Shown here piece by piece: positions 10,976 through 22,428 of a stretch of DNA of 64,000 bases. The number at the start of each line of letters is the position of its first letter. The first letter of the stretch is position 1. Location: contig NW_004450561.1 of NCBI RefSeq assembly GCF_000321225.1, forward strand, positions 1,279,189-1,343,188. The letters are read 5' to 3'. The translations under genes and the position numbers were made by a program. Origin of the DNA: Odobenus rosmarus divergens (lineage: Eukaryota; Chordata; Mammalia; Carnivora; Odobenidae). The notes under the pieces were generated by a model. That model was given only the letters and a program-made list of their open reading frames with translations, had not been told where the DNA came from and did not search any database.

Positions 10976-11003
10976 ACACACACACACACACACACACACA
11001 CAC
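10976..11003 (+). repeat. (CA)14 microsatellite
   Basis: There are fourteen uninterrupted dinucleotide repeats, AC from 10976. The length is sufficient for the locus to be polymorphic. Confidence 0.97.
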
Positions 11004-11039
11004 CAGTATTCCTATGTACCATTAAGGTTCCAACTTGTA

Positions 11040-11241
11040 TATTTCATCATCTAGGAAGTCTTTCCTGACCATGTAAATCTAGTTAAGGGACCCTTCTTTT
11101 GTGCCCATGAAGCATTCTGTACTTCTCTATATTCATTGTAATTGCAAATCTTGTCTAGCACTGTAGACTACTAGCTCAATGACAATGAAGATCATACCAT
11201 CTTTATTTACGGTTTATCCCTAATATTTTAACATGGGTTCT
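11040..11241 (+). mobile_element. L2 LINE 3' region, sense
   Basis: AGGAAGTCTTTCCTGACCATG (consensus GGAAGCCTTCCCTGACC), TTGTGCCCATGAAGCATTCTGTACTTCTCTA and a later CTAGCTCAATGACAATGAAGATCATACC follow the L2 3' order. The SINE at 11243 inserted at its end. Confidence 0.7.
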
Positions 11242-11242
11242 T

Positions 11243-11435
11243 TTTTTTAATATTTAATTTATTTATTTAATTAGAGAGAGAGAGAGAGAGAAACAGCATG
11301 AGAGGGAAGAGGGTCAGAGGGAGAAGCAGGCTCCCCGCTGAGCCGGGAGCCCGACGTGGGACTCAATCCCAGGACTCCGGGATCATGACCCGAGCTGAAG
11401 GCAGTTACTCAACCACCTGAGCCACCCAGGCGCCC
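11243..11435 (-). mobile_element. SINEC, antisense
   Basis: Reversed, it starts GGGCGCCTGGGTGGCTCAGGTGG with TCATGATCCCGGAGTCC and a (CT)n stretch. A perfect 15-bp target duplication, TTAACATGGGTTCTT, occurs at 11228-11242 and 11436-11450. Several CpGs survive in the head (CGCC, CCCGA, CCCGCTG), which suggests a younger copy. Confidence 0.96.
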
Positions 11436-11450
11436 TTAACATGGGTTCTT

Positions 11451-11956
11451 AAGTGAAAAGATAGTCTCTTCTTTTGAGTACCCTCAGTATGTAGAGATTA
11501 TTCCCTTGTTTTGCAACACCACAGGGGCAGGGTACTCCCAAAAGGAAACTATTTGACCTCAGTTTTTTTCTATCTCTTTAGAATGGAAGGATACTTATTT
11601 CTTCCTTGTTCCCTTCTTTGAGTCCTAGTTTCCAAATCGCAGGCAATAGGAAAGGTATCATTAATCATTCATTCATTAATCATACATATTACATATGTAT
11701 CAAAATCTTTTATCCATATTGGTCTCTAAACCAAAATAACACATCACTAGTCATTGCTTTCTGCTTCACCAGTCTGTAAGTCAAGTCTGTGGGTTGTTAG
11801 AGAGGAAGGGAGGTAACAAATTCTGTGACCCATCCAGTTCTACATATAGGTGGATAATAGACAATACTTTTGTTATGCATATTTATAATCTGTGAAAGGA
11901 ACAATTTCATAGAATTTAGGAGGATTAAACAAGGGAGAACATAAATGATACATTGA
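11451..11956. other. Unassigned DNA
   Basis: No gene or nameable repeat is seen. CATTAATCATTCATTCATTAATCATACAT near 11660 is a small local imperfect repeat. Confidence 0.5.
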
Positions 11957-12139
11957 GGGGCACCTGGGTGGCTCAGTCAGTTAAGTGTCTACCTTTGTCC
12001 TAGGTCATGATCCCAGGGTCCTGGGATCGTGTTCCACATCGGGCTCCCTGCTCAGCGGGCAGTCGCTTCTCCTCTCCTTCCCACTTGTGCTCTCTTTTAC
12101 TCTCTCTCTCAAATAAATAAATAAAGTCTTAAAAAAAAA
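11957..12139 (+). mobile_element. SINEC, sense
   Basis: GGGGCACCTGGGTGGCTCAGTCAGTTAAG, then TCATGATCCCAGGGTCCTGG, CATCGGGCTCCCTGCTCAGCGGG, CTCTCTCTCAAATAAATAAATAAAGTCTT and a nine-A tail. The flanks (AAATGATAC / AAATAATAAT) give only a doubtful target duplication. An 84-codon frame on the minus strand is a shadow of it. Confidence 0.92.
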
Positions 12140-12870
12140 GAAATAATAATTTGTATATTTTAGTGAGGTAGAAAAGTATTTCCTCCTGTTATCTTTTCTG
12201 GCATTTACTTCTGTAGATCCTTTAAGGTGAAGAACCAAGACTGGAAGGTATAAAGTCATTAAGTAATGAAAACACTGGACTCTTATTTAAGTATGTATTG
12301 AATCAGAACTTAAAAATTATTTGGGCTTATTTGTTGAAAGGGAAGATCCACACAAAGAAATAGTGTACTATTAAAGAAGTAAAGATTTTAAACAATCTGG
12401 GACTAATTCTTTTCAACTAGAAAATTGCTTCAGGCTGTGCTCCCAAGTATAACAGTAATTGAAACTGGGTGTGGTAATTATTTGTTATTAATAATGGGCA
12501 AGTTTTACATCTTCATTTTTGTCACTTTGAACTTTCTGGTAGTTTGTATATCTAGATCTGAGGCTTATTCAGTTACTTTCCATGATAAACAGAATTTTCT
12601 AAATAAAGCAAGTAAGATTGCGAGGCACATGGAATTTTTAGAAATTACATTGGAAATATTCTTTAACACTCAAATATATCATTCTTAACCACTTCTTGGT
12701 CTTTGTTAATATTTTAATCATCTGGTTTGTTAAGAAATATGATTTAATAAATTGCATGCAAATGCAAACTATAATTCAGGCTTTTAAATAATTCAGATTT
12801 CTTGCTCATTTAATCAAAATGTTTGTGTTTTGGGACAGAAAATGGGGAAGAAATGAATTAAAATGTGTGA
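12140..12870. other. Unassigned AT-rich DNA
   Basis: It contains an 87-codon plus-strand frame (12425-12688) without recognisable motif, RNA-gene signature or splice context. I read it as chance. Confidence 0.45.
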
Positions 12871-13214
12871 TATTCTATATGTAAGATACTTTGCTCAGTT
12901 CTTTAATTTCAGTTATTTTTCATTTTAAGAAGGGCTGTTGGATTCTTTTTCAGATCTCTTTGCTCATATGTTTGCAAGACTGAATACTTATTTTAAATTC
13001 TCTGTGATAATTCTGCTGTCTCTTGTTTCTGCTGATTCTCTCTCATGTAGCCATGCTTCCTTGTGCACTTAGTGAATTTTTTGTTGTTAATTTTTCTTAA
13101 CCATTTATCTGGGAATTTTTTGAAACCTTGGATAAAGGTGGTACCCTTCATAGTGGCTTTGCATGTACTTTTATAAGATCCTGTGGTCACTGCTAGTTGT
13201 AACAACTTGAAACT

Positions 13215-13276
13215 GAATTCAGACTGAAACCTGCTTGAAGGTATAAATTCAGGCCGAAAACCTGCTTGAGGGCGGA
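13215..13276 (+). repeat. 31-bp imperfect tandem repeat in an unidentified segment
   Basis: GAATTCAGACTGAAACCTGC..GGTATA (13215-13245) is followed by AATTCAGGCCGAAAACCTGC..GGGCGGA (13246-13276). The surrounding 12880-13320 stretch (TTCTGCTGTCTCTTG, TCTGGGAATTTTTTGAAACC) is less AT-rich than its neighbours. It has the flavour of an old L1 interior read backwards, but I cannot place it. Confidence 0.7.
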
Positions 13277-13785
13277 CTTGTAGTTATGAATTCCTAGACA
13301 TTTTTATTTCCCTCTTTCCAAGCATGTATGTTGGGGGAGTTGTCATAGCGAAAAGATGTTTCTGTTTAACACTTAAAATGATGGCATGGCACATTGGTGT
13401 CAGGGTTATTGGGGACCCTCTTAGTAGGCTGCCCACCTTGAACATACTCTGTGCTTTTTATCCTAATCTTTATATTCAGGAAGATAAAAAAAACAAAACA
13501 AAACAGAAGCTCAGATTACATTGGTTCATCAAATGTATTCAAGGTAAATATTCTCTCAAATGCTCTACTTATTCCTCTGGGTTCCTGCATTCATTTAGTT
13601 CTTGACTTCAATATTTATTACTTTCTTGCCAGCTAACAAATGCCACTGAATAATGTGTTAATATTTTTTCCCAATATATTTAGATGTTTCAGGCAGAAAG
13701 ACTGGTCTGATTATCTAACGTATTAGATAGCCAAACATAAAAGTATGCTAGATTTTTTTTTTACAAGATTATTTTACCTGTTTCT
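13277..13785. other. Unassigned DNA with spurious open frames
   Basis: Overlapping plus-strand frames of 93 and 61 codons (13324-13605, 13451-13636) have no domain or motif. Their composition is that of translated AT-rich DNA. No promoter or splice structure supports a gene. Confidence 0.45.
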
Positions 13786-13789
13786 CCCA

Positions 13790-13928
13790 GGTATTCTGGT
13801 ACTCTACGTGTATTATAACCATTTCAGAAATGAGGTTGCCTGTCCTAAGTCAAGCAGCTGGTAACTGAAGAAGATTACTCTGTACACAGATTGATCGGTC
13901 TGACTCCAGAGTCCATGCTCTACCTACA
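13790..13928 (-). mobile_element. MIR SINE, antisense
   Basis: TTTCAGAAATGAGGTTGCC, AAGTCAAGCAGCTGGTAACTG and GTCTGACTCCAGAGTCCATGCTC match the reversed 5' half of MIR (..CACACAGCTAGTAAGTGG..GGCTCCAGAGTCCGTGCTC). Confidence 0.75.
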
Positions 13929-14119
13929 CGTAAATTCTTCACCTACAAATATTTGTCTAAATAATATTTATTTTGTTGATCATTGGTGTCGTATATAAGG
14001 AAATGGAATCCTGAATTATTATCTGCAAGGAATTTGAGAAAGAAAATATAACAGTTACTGTACTGCAGAGTTAGCAGTATGTGTCAAAAACAGATATAGT
14101 GCACTGTGATTCCCTCACC

Positions 14120-14138
14120 AAAAAAAAAAAAAAAAAAA
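14120..14138 (+). repeat. A19 homopolymer
   Basis: There are nineteen uninterrupted A residues after CCTCACC. No recognisable retroposon body lies upstream, so it is either a bare homopolymer or the tail of an element too old to name. Confidence 0.9.
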
Positions 14139-15370
14139 GGAATCTAGTCTATTTTCCCTAAGTCTCTCCCGTTATTTCAATATTATCTGCTTAGTTTTTT
14201 TTCCAACATCCCAGCAGATCCTTTCCTTTTTGCCACCTTTTCCTTGACTTTCTCCTTTAGCAGTCCTATGAGTATTTTTGTTAAGATGTGTCACATAGTA
14301 AATATCAAGAAACTGGGTGTTACACATACAGGCAGAAATAAACATAATACAGTATTTGTTAAGCTTTTCTCAGTAAACACACAGTAGTGCAGATAGCTGT
14401 ATTGATTAGCAAATGGAAAACTTAAATAAAAAGAAAGCATTACTAGTTCATCCTGAGCAAGACAAAAATTGCTTAAAATGTTATCAGATGTTTTGCATTT
14501 TGAGGTAGCTACTTCAGATTTAATAGATTTGAGAAAATGGAAAGTTAATGAAGCAGAAGAGTGGAAATGAAACAGGTATAAAATAACCATCTACAAAATA
14601 GAAGTGATCTTATTAACAGTTGTCCAGATTAGGTTACTCTAACCACTAGCAGACTATTCAAATCAAGCAAGACCTATGAATGTCATAGGATAATCCAAAT
14701 AAGAGAAACTGTAAATAAATTTTACTGAAGACATTCTTTATAAGTTACATTTAAATTGATTGTTATGTATATTATTTTAAATTAGATTTTAAAATTTAAA
14801 TCAAAAGTATATAGACTTTAATATATTGGTTTTTAAATAATAACTTAGCATCTTCTGTGAAGTTTATTAAAAGTGAGCTGAATTGAAGGAAAGTGTTTTT
14901 ATAGGAAATTAAACATTTTTTTTTTCATTTTCTAGTTTTGAGCTCATCCTATGTGAGAGATATTTCTAAGTACTGTTGAAGATATATCCCAGGTTCTACT
15001 TTTGGGAGAGGGAAAAGAAAAATAGAATGTTTATCTAAGGATTGGATTGGTTTCTTAGGGAAGATTTTTAAAAGTGGCATTTAGCCCTTTAAAAAAAGTA
15101 TATAAATGGGTTTATTCTTTTCGCTTTTCTCATCTCTTATTATGATAATTTCTACTTTCTTATAATTTTTATTGATAATGGAAATGACTAGCGTCAATAA
15201 GAAATACCGAGTAAGAAAGAATAAATAGGGTGGGTCCTCTTTCTCAGTATCTGTTTTTTACTTTCAAAACTATAATTTTTATTTCCATAGTCTTGGTCAT
15301 ATTATGGGATTAACTTTCTTATTAGTTAAGAGGAGAAATATTAGATGATAAGGGACAAAGTATAGCAAAA
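14139..15370. other. Unassigned DNA
   Basis: A 99-codon minus-strand frame (14291-14590) has scattered hydrophobic residues but no recognisable domain. I regard it as chance. No repeat family is named in this stretch. Confidence 0.45.
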
Positions 15371-15374
15371 TAAT

Positions 15375-15585
15375 AATAGTAGTAATAATACAGCTGACAT
15401 TCATTGAACATTTACTATTTACAAGGCCATGTTCAACACACTGTGTATATATTATTTGTTCTGCCCAATAACTTTATGAAGTAGGGTCTATTCTTATAAA
15501 TAGAGAACTGAAGCACAAAAGTTAAATCACTTTCCCTGGATAGTTAGTTATCACCACTGGAGCCAGACTAGATAGCCCATGTATG
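15375..15585 (-). mobile_element. MIR SINE, antisense
   Basis: TAATAATAGTAGTAATAATACAGCTGACATTCATTGAACATTTACTATTTACAAGGCC, then GAACTGAAGCACAAAAG and CTGGAGCCAGACTA, follow the full reversed MIR. It is nearly complete. Confidence 0.88.
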
Positions 15586-17505
15586 TAGCACTCTGCATAT
15601 AGTTGATTTTAATGGTAATTCTTATTCTGATGACAATGAGTTAGACCTGGAATTTGAAGCTGATAATATAGAATAGTTCTGTTAAGAGCCTTCAAAATAG
15701 GTATGATATTTTCTTAGAAATTGCAAATCTGTTAGGTATCCTGTGTCTAACCTTAAGCTCTGTTTAAATTCCTTAATCATGACATTTTTAAGATTTTGCT
15801 AAGCTGTTTTATGTACTCCTTATAACATTTTTAGTTTTTTATTTCACAATGACTCTGAAACAATGTTTTGCCACTCGTGTAATTCATGTAGTTTTATTCA
15901 AATTATATTTTTATCTGTATATTTATCCACCATGCAACATGTTTTTTTTTTTCCAGTTTTTCAGTTGTATCCCGTTTTCTTTCTTCTCATTTAAATGCCC
16001 TATAACAATCATAGATCACTTTCTGAGTTACATTTTTTTTTTCTGTATGGAAGCCTGTTTTGTAATGTCTTCATTTAAGATCTTTACCCTCAGTTTGCAT
16101 TCTCACGCTCCTTTTTTCTTCTGTCAAATTTTCAGGACCAATCAGGGATTAAATAAGAGTACAAAGAAAACTAGTAAAAGAGATAATGTGGTGGTCCTGG
16201 TTCTAAGTTAATTAATTTCATTTGTTAGTGATTTGTTTTTATTATGTAGTTAGTTCATTCTACACAATATCATTTGGTCCTTACTATAAAGAGTACTCGA
16301 TGCTAGATTACAGGAATGAATGAGCATGGTCTGCCTTTTCTCTTTCCTGTCTATCCAGTCTCTTATCATGTCTTGGCCTCATATCACACTGAATTTTTGG
16401 TCTTTTATATGTGGAACCAAGAAGTAATAAGATAGATATTGAATAGGTAGACAAGAAAGAGAAAAGGTGGGGGGAAGGAAGAGGGGAGAGAGTGGTGGAC
16501 TGTGGGAGCGGGTATGCAATCACTCTTGTGCTAGGACAACAGCAGATACAGCAGCGCAAAATGAAGCCACTGGAGGACAGAAAATAGAATGTCTTTGTAA
16601 TCCTGGAAGGGGGAAGGGTGCTTAACAGACTTCAAGGGTAGCACTATAAAATAGTTAAACTCCCAGTGACAGGATAGTTGCACATCATCTGCTTTGGGGG
16701 TAGAGGATAAGCCAAATAGCAACCTAGATATTAAAAAGGGTAACATTCCGTTATTACAAAAGTCCAAGAGTCTAGGTACAGTGGGTATGGATGGAGAGCA
16801 GAGTCAAACAACTCTTGTGTTTTTTCAAAACAGAAAGACCAAAGACAGAAGTGAATTTTCTCAGCATGGACTTCTTAACAGAGTTGCAGAACTCCTACTG
16901 ATTTTAGTAGCTTTTAAGTTTTATCTTTTGCTATTTACACTAACTACTTTGCCACACAGTATAATTACTGACGCTCACAGTGATGACCCTAATGCATCAG
17001 GAAATGTTTAAATTGTGTACCTCACATTTTAAGAAGTTAGGGATATGTGTGATATGTTTTAGAAAATTTTCCATAAATGTATTTAAAATTCGGGTATAGG
17101 ACTTAAAGGTTTAACTTTTTTTAAAATACTGTGATGAAGAAAACCCAGTCGCTGCCTGAAATCAACCTTGCATATCTCATGTGTAATGCAAAGACCTTCA
17201 AGTAAATTTCATTGTGAGGGTTTTTAAATAACTCTGTCAAAAAGAACTTAAATATATAAATACATATTGCACATTAATGTAATTTTTTTGATAAGGCATA
17301 CATGACATATAACATTATGTGTATGAAAGGTTTAACATTCTTATCTGACAGAAACTCTAAACCAGACATACGTGTTGGACATATTTTAATAACTAAAATA
17401 ATCTTTTATCATATTGTTTATATTATTACATACTAATAGGATAAGTTACTGTCAGTTTTTTGTTACAATTTTCACCCATTTAACTAACTTACTTATTCAG
17501 TATAT
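15586..17505. other. Unassigned DNA with a purine-rich tract
   Basis: A 120-codon plus frame (15849-16211) is extremely Phe/Ser-rich and a 105-codon plus frame (16694-17011) lacks motifs. Neither is supported as a gene. About 16288-16700 may be an old reversed L2 (ATGCTAGATTACAGGAATGAATGAGCATGG). At 16449-16495 there is an almost pure purine tract with a GGGGGG run. Confidence 0.4.
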
Positions 17506-17509
17506 GAAG

Positions 17510-17725
17510 TAACAAAGGCTTTGAAATAAGGCAGAAGTGAGTGTGAATTTCTGCCTTATCATTTGCAAACTCCATGATCTTTGAGAAAGTTGCTTGATCT
17601 CTCTGTTTTACAGTTTCCCAGTATATACATGAATATGGTAGTATTGTTGCACGGAGCTATACTGAGTGATGGTGTATGTAAAAACTTTATCAGAATGCAG
17701 TCTAAGCCCTCAGTATAAAGCAGCA
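17510..17725 (+). mobile_element. MIR SINE, sense
   Basis: GAATTTCTGCCTTATCATTTGC, CTCCATGATCTTTGAGAAAGTTGCTTGATCTCTCTG and TTACAGTTTCCCAGTATATAC, then AAAAACTTTATCAGAATGCAGTC, follow MIR in order, with strong divergence. Confidence 0.75.
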
Positions 17726-18374
17726 TATGGTTACAAAATTATGTAAGAATGGCTTCTTGATTTTTACCTTAATTAGCAGTGCTTGAGATTCTCCTTATTT
17801 ACCAAAAAAGAATGACTTGGATCCACATAAAAATTATTGGTAAAGTTAATTGTAATTAAAATTTTGTGACATTTCCTCCTTCAATACACTATTAATTAAA
17901 GTAGCTATAGTATATCATTTCTTCAAGCATGAACTTGAAATCGTGTAGGGAAAATTTTGGAACTTTTGTTTTTAGAAAAGAATGATATTCTACATCACAT
18001 GTATGCCAGTTCACTGCTTAAACATCTTCCATCAGAACTGAAAGTATATTGAGGGTTTATATCCCAAGGGATTACAACAGACAGGGTGAGAAGCAGCTGA
18101 GCAGGGAATTGAAGAATGAATGCTGACTAATTGTCCCATTTATGCTCCTCATTCACTGGCAACCAAATAGTTCTACTTTTAATTTTAGTCTTTATTCTTA
18201 TACAACCAAAGAAACAGTAGGTTCTGTTTACAGAAAGTGCTCTACTTAAACGCAGTTGCAATTTTAGAGAAGAAAAAAGCATTAGAAGTTAGCAGGTCTT
18301 AGAGAAAGGGACAAATTATGTGTAGTGATGTGACAGTACTATTAAATATTTTAAAAACCTAGTCTCTGGAACTG

Positions 18375-18570
18375 GATTTCCTACTGAATTTGGAATTTTC
18401 TGTCCATTCATTAGCCGGTGTAAGCTCCAGCAATTTACTTAATCTGGGTTTGTGTTTTCTCATATGTAAAATAGGAATAGTAGTAATACCTACCTCCCGA
18501 ATTGTTGTGAGGATTACATTAGTAAATACTTATAAAGCAATTGGAATAGTGCTTGACGTATTATAATGTT
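18375..18570 (+). mobile_element. MIR SINE, sense
   Basis: AGCAATTTACTTAATCTGGG, TTTTCTCATATGTAAAATAGGAATAGTAGTAATACCTACC, TTGTTGTGAGGATTACATTAG and a tail AGTGCTTGACGTATTATAATG match the MIR core and 3' half closely. Confidence 0.88.
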
Positions 18571-18960
18571 AGTTACCATATTTAATTAGGTCTAAAGTAC
18601 CACTGTTTGTAAGATAAACCATTACTTTATGTACCAAGAAAGAAAACAAATGTGGAAGAAAATGTGTCTCAGAATCAATGCATTATAATATTGTTATTAG
18701 ATAGGTAAATTTAATAAGCTTTTCATATTGTGATTTTTTTAAAGGTAATGTTTTTCTGCTTCTGTGTGTTATACTGCTTATATTTCATTGACTTTACCAA
18801 ATATAATAGTGGTACTACTATTTTTAGGGGCAAAATAGCAAATGACAAACAATGGATGGAAATATTTGGTTTACATATATTTTGTCAATTTAAAATTTTT
18901 GTGGGAGAAATTTTTATTTTAAATTCATAAGGTGAATATTTTTGGTATCTGGAATTACAT

Positions 18961-19081
18961 TATTTTTTTAAGTTTATTTATTTATTTATTTTAGTAATCT
19001 CTGAACCCAATGTTGGGCTTGAACTTAAGAACCTGAGATCAAGAGCTGCGTGCTCTTCTGACTGAGGCAGCCAGGCACCCC
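18961..19081 (-). mobile_element. Older, short SINEC subtype, antisense
   Basis: Reversed, it reads GGGGTGCCTGGCTGCCTCAGTCAG, AGCTCTTGATCTCAGG, AGTTCAAGCCC, ACATTGGG and GAGATTACT, then AATAAATAAATAAACTT. It lacks the CT-rich middle, as in the older caniform subtypes with a short body. The flanking CATTAT on both sides may be the remnant of its target duplication. Confidence 0.88.
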
Positions 19082-19254
19082 AGGCATTATATTAATTTTG
19101 AACACACTTTCCTATATCTCTAATATGTTCATAATAATAGTTTATAGTTATATTCTTTAGAGCTTACAAAATTCTAAAGTGTTTTCCAAATAGTCAAAGA
19201 CAATATATTGTGTTCAATAGATTTATAATGCTAAGTTAGAACATAGCAGTAATG

Positions 19255-19460
19255 ATAACAGCCTCTGGGATCAAATTGCCTCGATTCAAATCTCAACTCA
19301 TTCACTTATTAACTTCTCAAGTCACTTTGCCTCTCTGTGCCTTCATTTTCATATCTGTAAAATGGGGAAATTAATACTTCCTACCTCACAGAGTTGAAAT
19401 GTATATGAAAAGTGCTTAGGACAGTGGCAGTTAGTAAGTACAATGTGCTTGCTAATTTTT
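19255..19460 (+). mobile_element. MIR SINE, sense
   Basis: GATCAAATTGCCTCGATTCAAATCTC, CTCAAGTCACTTTGCCTCTCTGTGCC, ATATCTGTAAAATGGGGAAATTAATACTTCCTACCTCACAG and AAAAGTGCTTAGGACAGTGG make it the best-preserved MIR in the window and almost full length. Confidence 0.92.
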
Positions 19461-19949
19461 TATGATAATTTGATTTTGCATTCTAAGTATTTTTTAAAGT
19501 TCTAATCAATTTTATTAACTAGAATCATTATTCTATATTTTATTCTCTTTTATTCTTTTTTTTAAACTCTTATTTTAAAATTATAAAAAAAAAAGACCTG
19601 GGGCTGTTTAATGCAGGACAGAGTATTCTGTCTACCCTAGAGGTCCTGGTGCAAGTATGATAATTGGTATGCATAATAACACCTAATCATCAAGAAGGTA
19701 AGGAATGATACTTGATCACTCAAGAATATGTGTGGTAATTAAAAAAAAATCCCTTTAACAAATTGTGAAAAAAGGAAAGTTTTGTCACTTGTAGGTATAA
19801 GCTTCAATTCATGTCTGGATTTTTTTTATGTGAAACTGTGCTGGTGCTGGATAATTTAGGTATTACTATGTTAAAACTTAGAAATTCACATCAATCCTAT
19901 ATTATTCCACTTTGTAAGTAGGCAGTTTATCTAATTTACTTTCTTATGT

Positions 19950-20340
19950 TGATTTTAAAAACATAAACAATATGTGCACAAACTTAAAAAGTAAGATAGT
20001 ATTAAAAGACTTGAAACCAGGTAATGCACTCCCCTGTTTCACTGATTGCCACCTTCCACAGTCCTATGCCCCAGAGACAGTCACTTTGCACTCTTGGAGC
20101 TGTTTCTTACGGCATTCCCATATTTTTAAATAATACTTTTAAACTGTTTTTTATTTATCAAAAATTTTTTTGGTATTTCCCTTTTGATTATTTGGAGATT
20201 ATTCTTACATTTATGTCACTTCATTCTCTCATATGCTTACACAGTAATCACTCCATTTTCTCAACATACTTACCCAATAATTTTGCATTAAATTAGCGCT
20301 ATTATATTATAAATATTGCTCCTTTTTGAGTGAAGTGATG
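19950..20340 (-). mobile_element. Probable old L1 3' region, antisense
   Basis: AAAAGTAAGATAGTATTAAAAGAC, CACTCCCCTGTTTC and CCCCAGAGACAGTCACTTTG resemble the reversed 3' UTR of old L1s (AAAAGTACAAAAGG.., CCCAGAGGCAACCACTG). The 90-codon frame 20024-20296 lies inside it and is not a gene. Confidence 0.5.
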
Positions 20341-20627
20341 CATTATAATTGTCTCCTTTCTCCTACAACTTTTTCTTTTTTCTGGAGTTAGTTAAGGTTG
20401 TTTTTATTTGCTCATTTTTTGTGTACCTACTATTTTCCCCCTAAATGTTTCAACATGTTTTATGCATATCAGTAATTTCTTTCAATGCTCAAATATGATT
20501 ATATCAAATTTGTCTTTTTTTGTGGAGTCCTTTCTTTACATAATGGTATGTTCTCAATCTAGATTGGTTGCTTTCTACTAGTACAGAGTGAACATTTTGA
20601 GACTTTCTCTAGCTATTCTCCCATGCT

Positions 20628-20701
20628 AGATCCTTTATTTCCTCCATCTCATGCTCCTCCTCCCCCTTTTTCCTCTCTCTCTCTCTCTTTTTTTTTTTTT
20701 T
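20628..20701 (+). repeat. Polypyrimidine tract with (CT)n and T-run
   Basis: CCTTTATTTCCTCC, later CTCCTCCTCCCCCTTTTTCC, then (CT)n and about fourteen T. Nearly all bases are T or C. It could adopt triplex-like structures. Length variation is likely. Confidence 0.8.
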
Positions 20702-21890
20702 ACAGAAGTATGTTTTATTTTTCAGATGCTTCCTGATAAAGGAGCCATAGAAGTTTGCTTATTTGAAAATATCTTCATCCCATCATCACTTTTGATTGGA
20801 TATTAGCTTATGTAAATAATTGTCGTCTGTAAAATAATTTTTCCTTAGAATTATGAAGGCATTGCTCCCATTCTCTTTTCTCCTTTTTTGTTTTCTCATT
20901 TCTTTATATTCTACTTAGTAGGACATTTTCTAGACTTTCTGTTTAATTGAATATTTTATTTCAGTTTTATTTTCTAAATGTTCTTACTGTTTCTCTGATT
21001 ATTCTTTTCTTTTTTTTTTTTACATACCACATTGTTCTTATTTTGTGGCTGTAATTATCATTTTTATGTCTATGAGGATAATATTTTTTTAAGAGTTCTT
21101 CTGCTCTTTGTATTGTATTTCCTTTGAGTATTTTATTTATATTGATTTTAGTCTTTGATGTTGGAGACTTTTCTTTGAAAGGCTTGCCTTAATGAGGTAC
21201 TGCAGATTTGGTTGGAAGCTGTGTGTCTAGGGACAAGAATTGTTGCCTAGATGGCTTCATGAGGATGATTAAGCAAAGAGCCAGAATTTTTCTTGGAGAT
21301 GCCGGATTGTGGTATCTATATGTCTATTCTCTGGGGTCTTAAATGTTCCCCAGTGAATCTGTAAATATTCTTTCCAGATGGTTTACATATACCTACCAAC
21401 ATGTAGGAACCAGTTCAAATCCAATTGACCCTTGTTTCTTGATTCTTATCTATGTTGTGCTTGTTAGTTCTAAGTAGGAACATCTCTGTTCCAAACATTC
21501 TGATCTTCTGATCTTCTAGAAGAGGTGAAAGACATGTGGAATAGGGTAGTTAGCCTGTGTGTGAAAATGTTCTCTGTATAGACTTCTGGAGAATCCCTCG
21601 GTATTCATTCACTGCTAAAATTACCTCTGCCTTTCTGGGGTTCCATTAGGCAAATTATCTTGATTGTATTATCCTCCTTTTCTGCCACTTAGTTTTCAGC
21701 TTCCTCTGCTGTGCTGAATCACTAGTCTCCTGCCTGAGGTTTTCATTTTTCGGAACCATGTTTAATTTCTTGTTTGCTGTTGTCTTCTCTGCCATTTTCT
21801 TTGTCCTTTTGTTTTGCACTTTTTGTTTTGTTAATGGAATTTCAGAAGGGAGTGTGCTGAATCTGCCATACTTAACCATAATAGTAATAT
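20702..21890. other. Unassigned DNA, partly less AT-rich
   Basis: Between 21160 and 21660 the sequence is less AT-rich (GGCTTGCCTTAATGAGG, GGAGATGCCGGATTGTGG), which suggests an old LINE or LTR interior that I cannot name. Opposed frames of 74 and 64 codons near 21655-21952 overlap one another and are not supported. Confidence 0.4.
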
Positions 21891-21894
21891 TATT

Positions 21895-22145
21895 ATTAAT
21901 AATAACAACTAGTGTTTATCAAATGCTTTACAATGTGCTAGACTTGTTCTAAGTATTTTAGTGTAGATTTTCATTTAATCTTCAAACAAATCCCATTAGA
22001 AAGATACTATTATTATCCTCATTTTATAGATGAGGGGACAAAATGATAAGTAATTTGCCTAATACCACATGACTAGTAAATGGCAGAAAGATTTGAATCT
22101 GGGAACTTACTTCTAGAACCTGAGACTGCTACTTTATCGTTATAG
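21895..22145 (-). mobile_element. MIR SINE, antisense, near full length
   Basis: TAATAATAACAACTAGTGTTTATCAAATGC, GATACTATTATTATCCTCATTTTATAGATGAGG, AGTAATTTGCCTAATACC and ACTAGTAAATGGCAGAAAGATTTGAATCTGGGAAC follow the complete reversed MIR. Confidence 0.92.
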
Positions 22146-22404
22146 ACCAGAAGTCTACACTACTGTAGACTTCATAACATTTAGAGTTACTGAAACTAAC
22201 ATACATCCTAAAAATCACTTTAAATAAGGCAAGTCACTAGACTGTTTAGAGGAAAACTTAGTAGTTTATAGATATATTTATAAATATATAGATACACTCA
22301 CAAATGTACATATAGAAGTTACTTATTGAATGAAGAGTAATTTTTCTGGTGACACAAAATTAATATAAACTATTAATTATTGTTTACTACCATTTTTCTG
22401 AGGT

Positions 22405-22428
22405 ATTTTTAAAAAATTTTTTAAAAAT
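22405..22428. repeat. 24-bp perfect AT palindrome
   Basis: The A(T)5(A)6(T)6(A)5T stretch is exactly self-complementary. It is pure A/T, so it could arise by chance in this composition, but it is the longest exact palindrome I noticed. Confidence 0.9.

Noticed and set aside
15849..16211. 120-codon plus-strand open frame
   Set aside because: Almost entirely Phe/Ser/Leu/Tyr from T-rich DNA, with no domain and no splice or promoter context. Such lengths arise by chance in 64 kb.
16694..17011. 105-codon plus-strand open frame with a hydrophobic segment
   Set aside because: No recognisable motif. It overlaps a 78-codon minus frame and possible L2 sequence. No support as a gene.
22405..22428. AT palindrome as a replication origin or binding site
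   Set aside because: Pure A/T with no neighbouring elements. Chance is sufficient in this composition.
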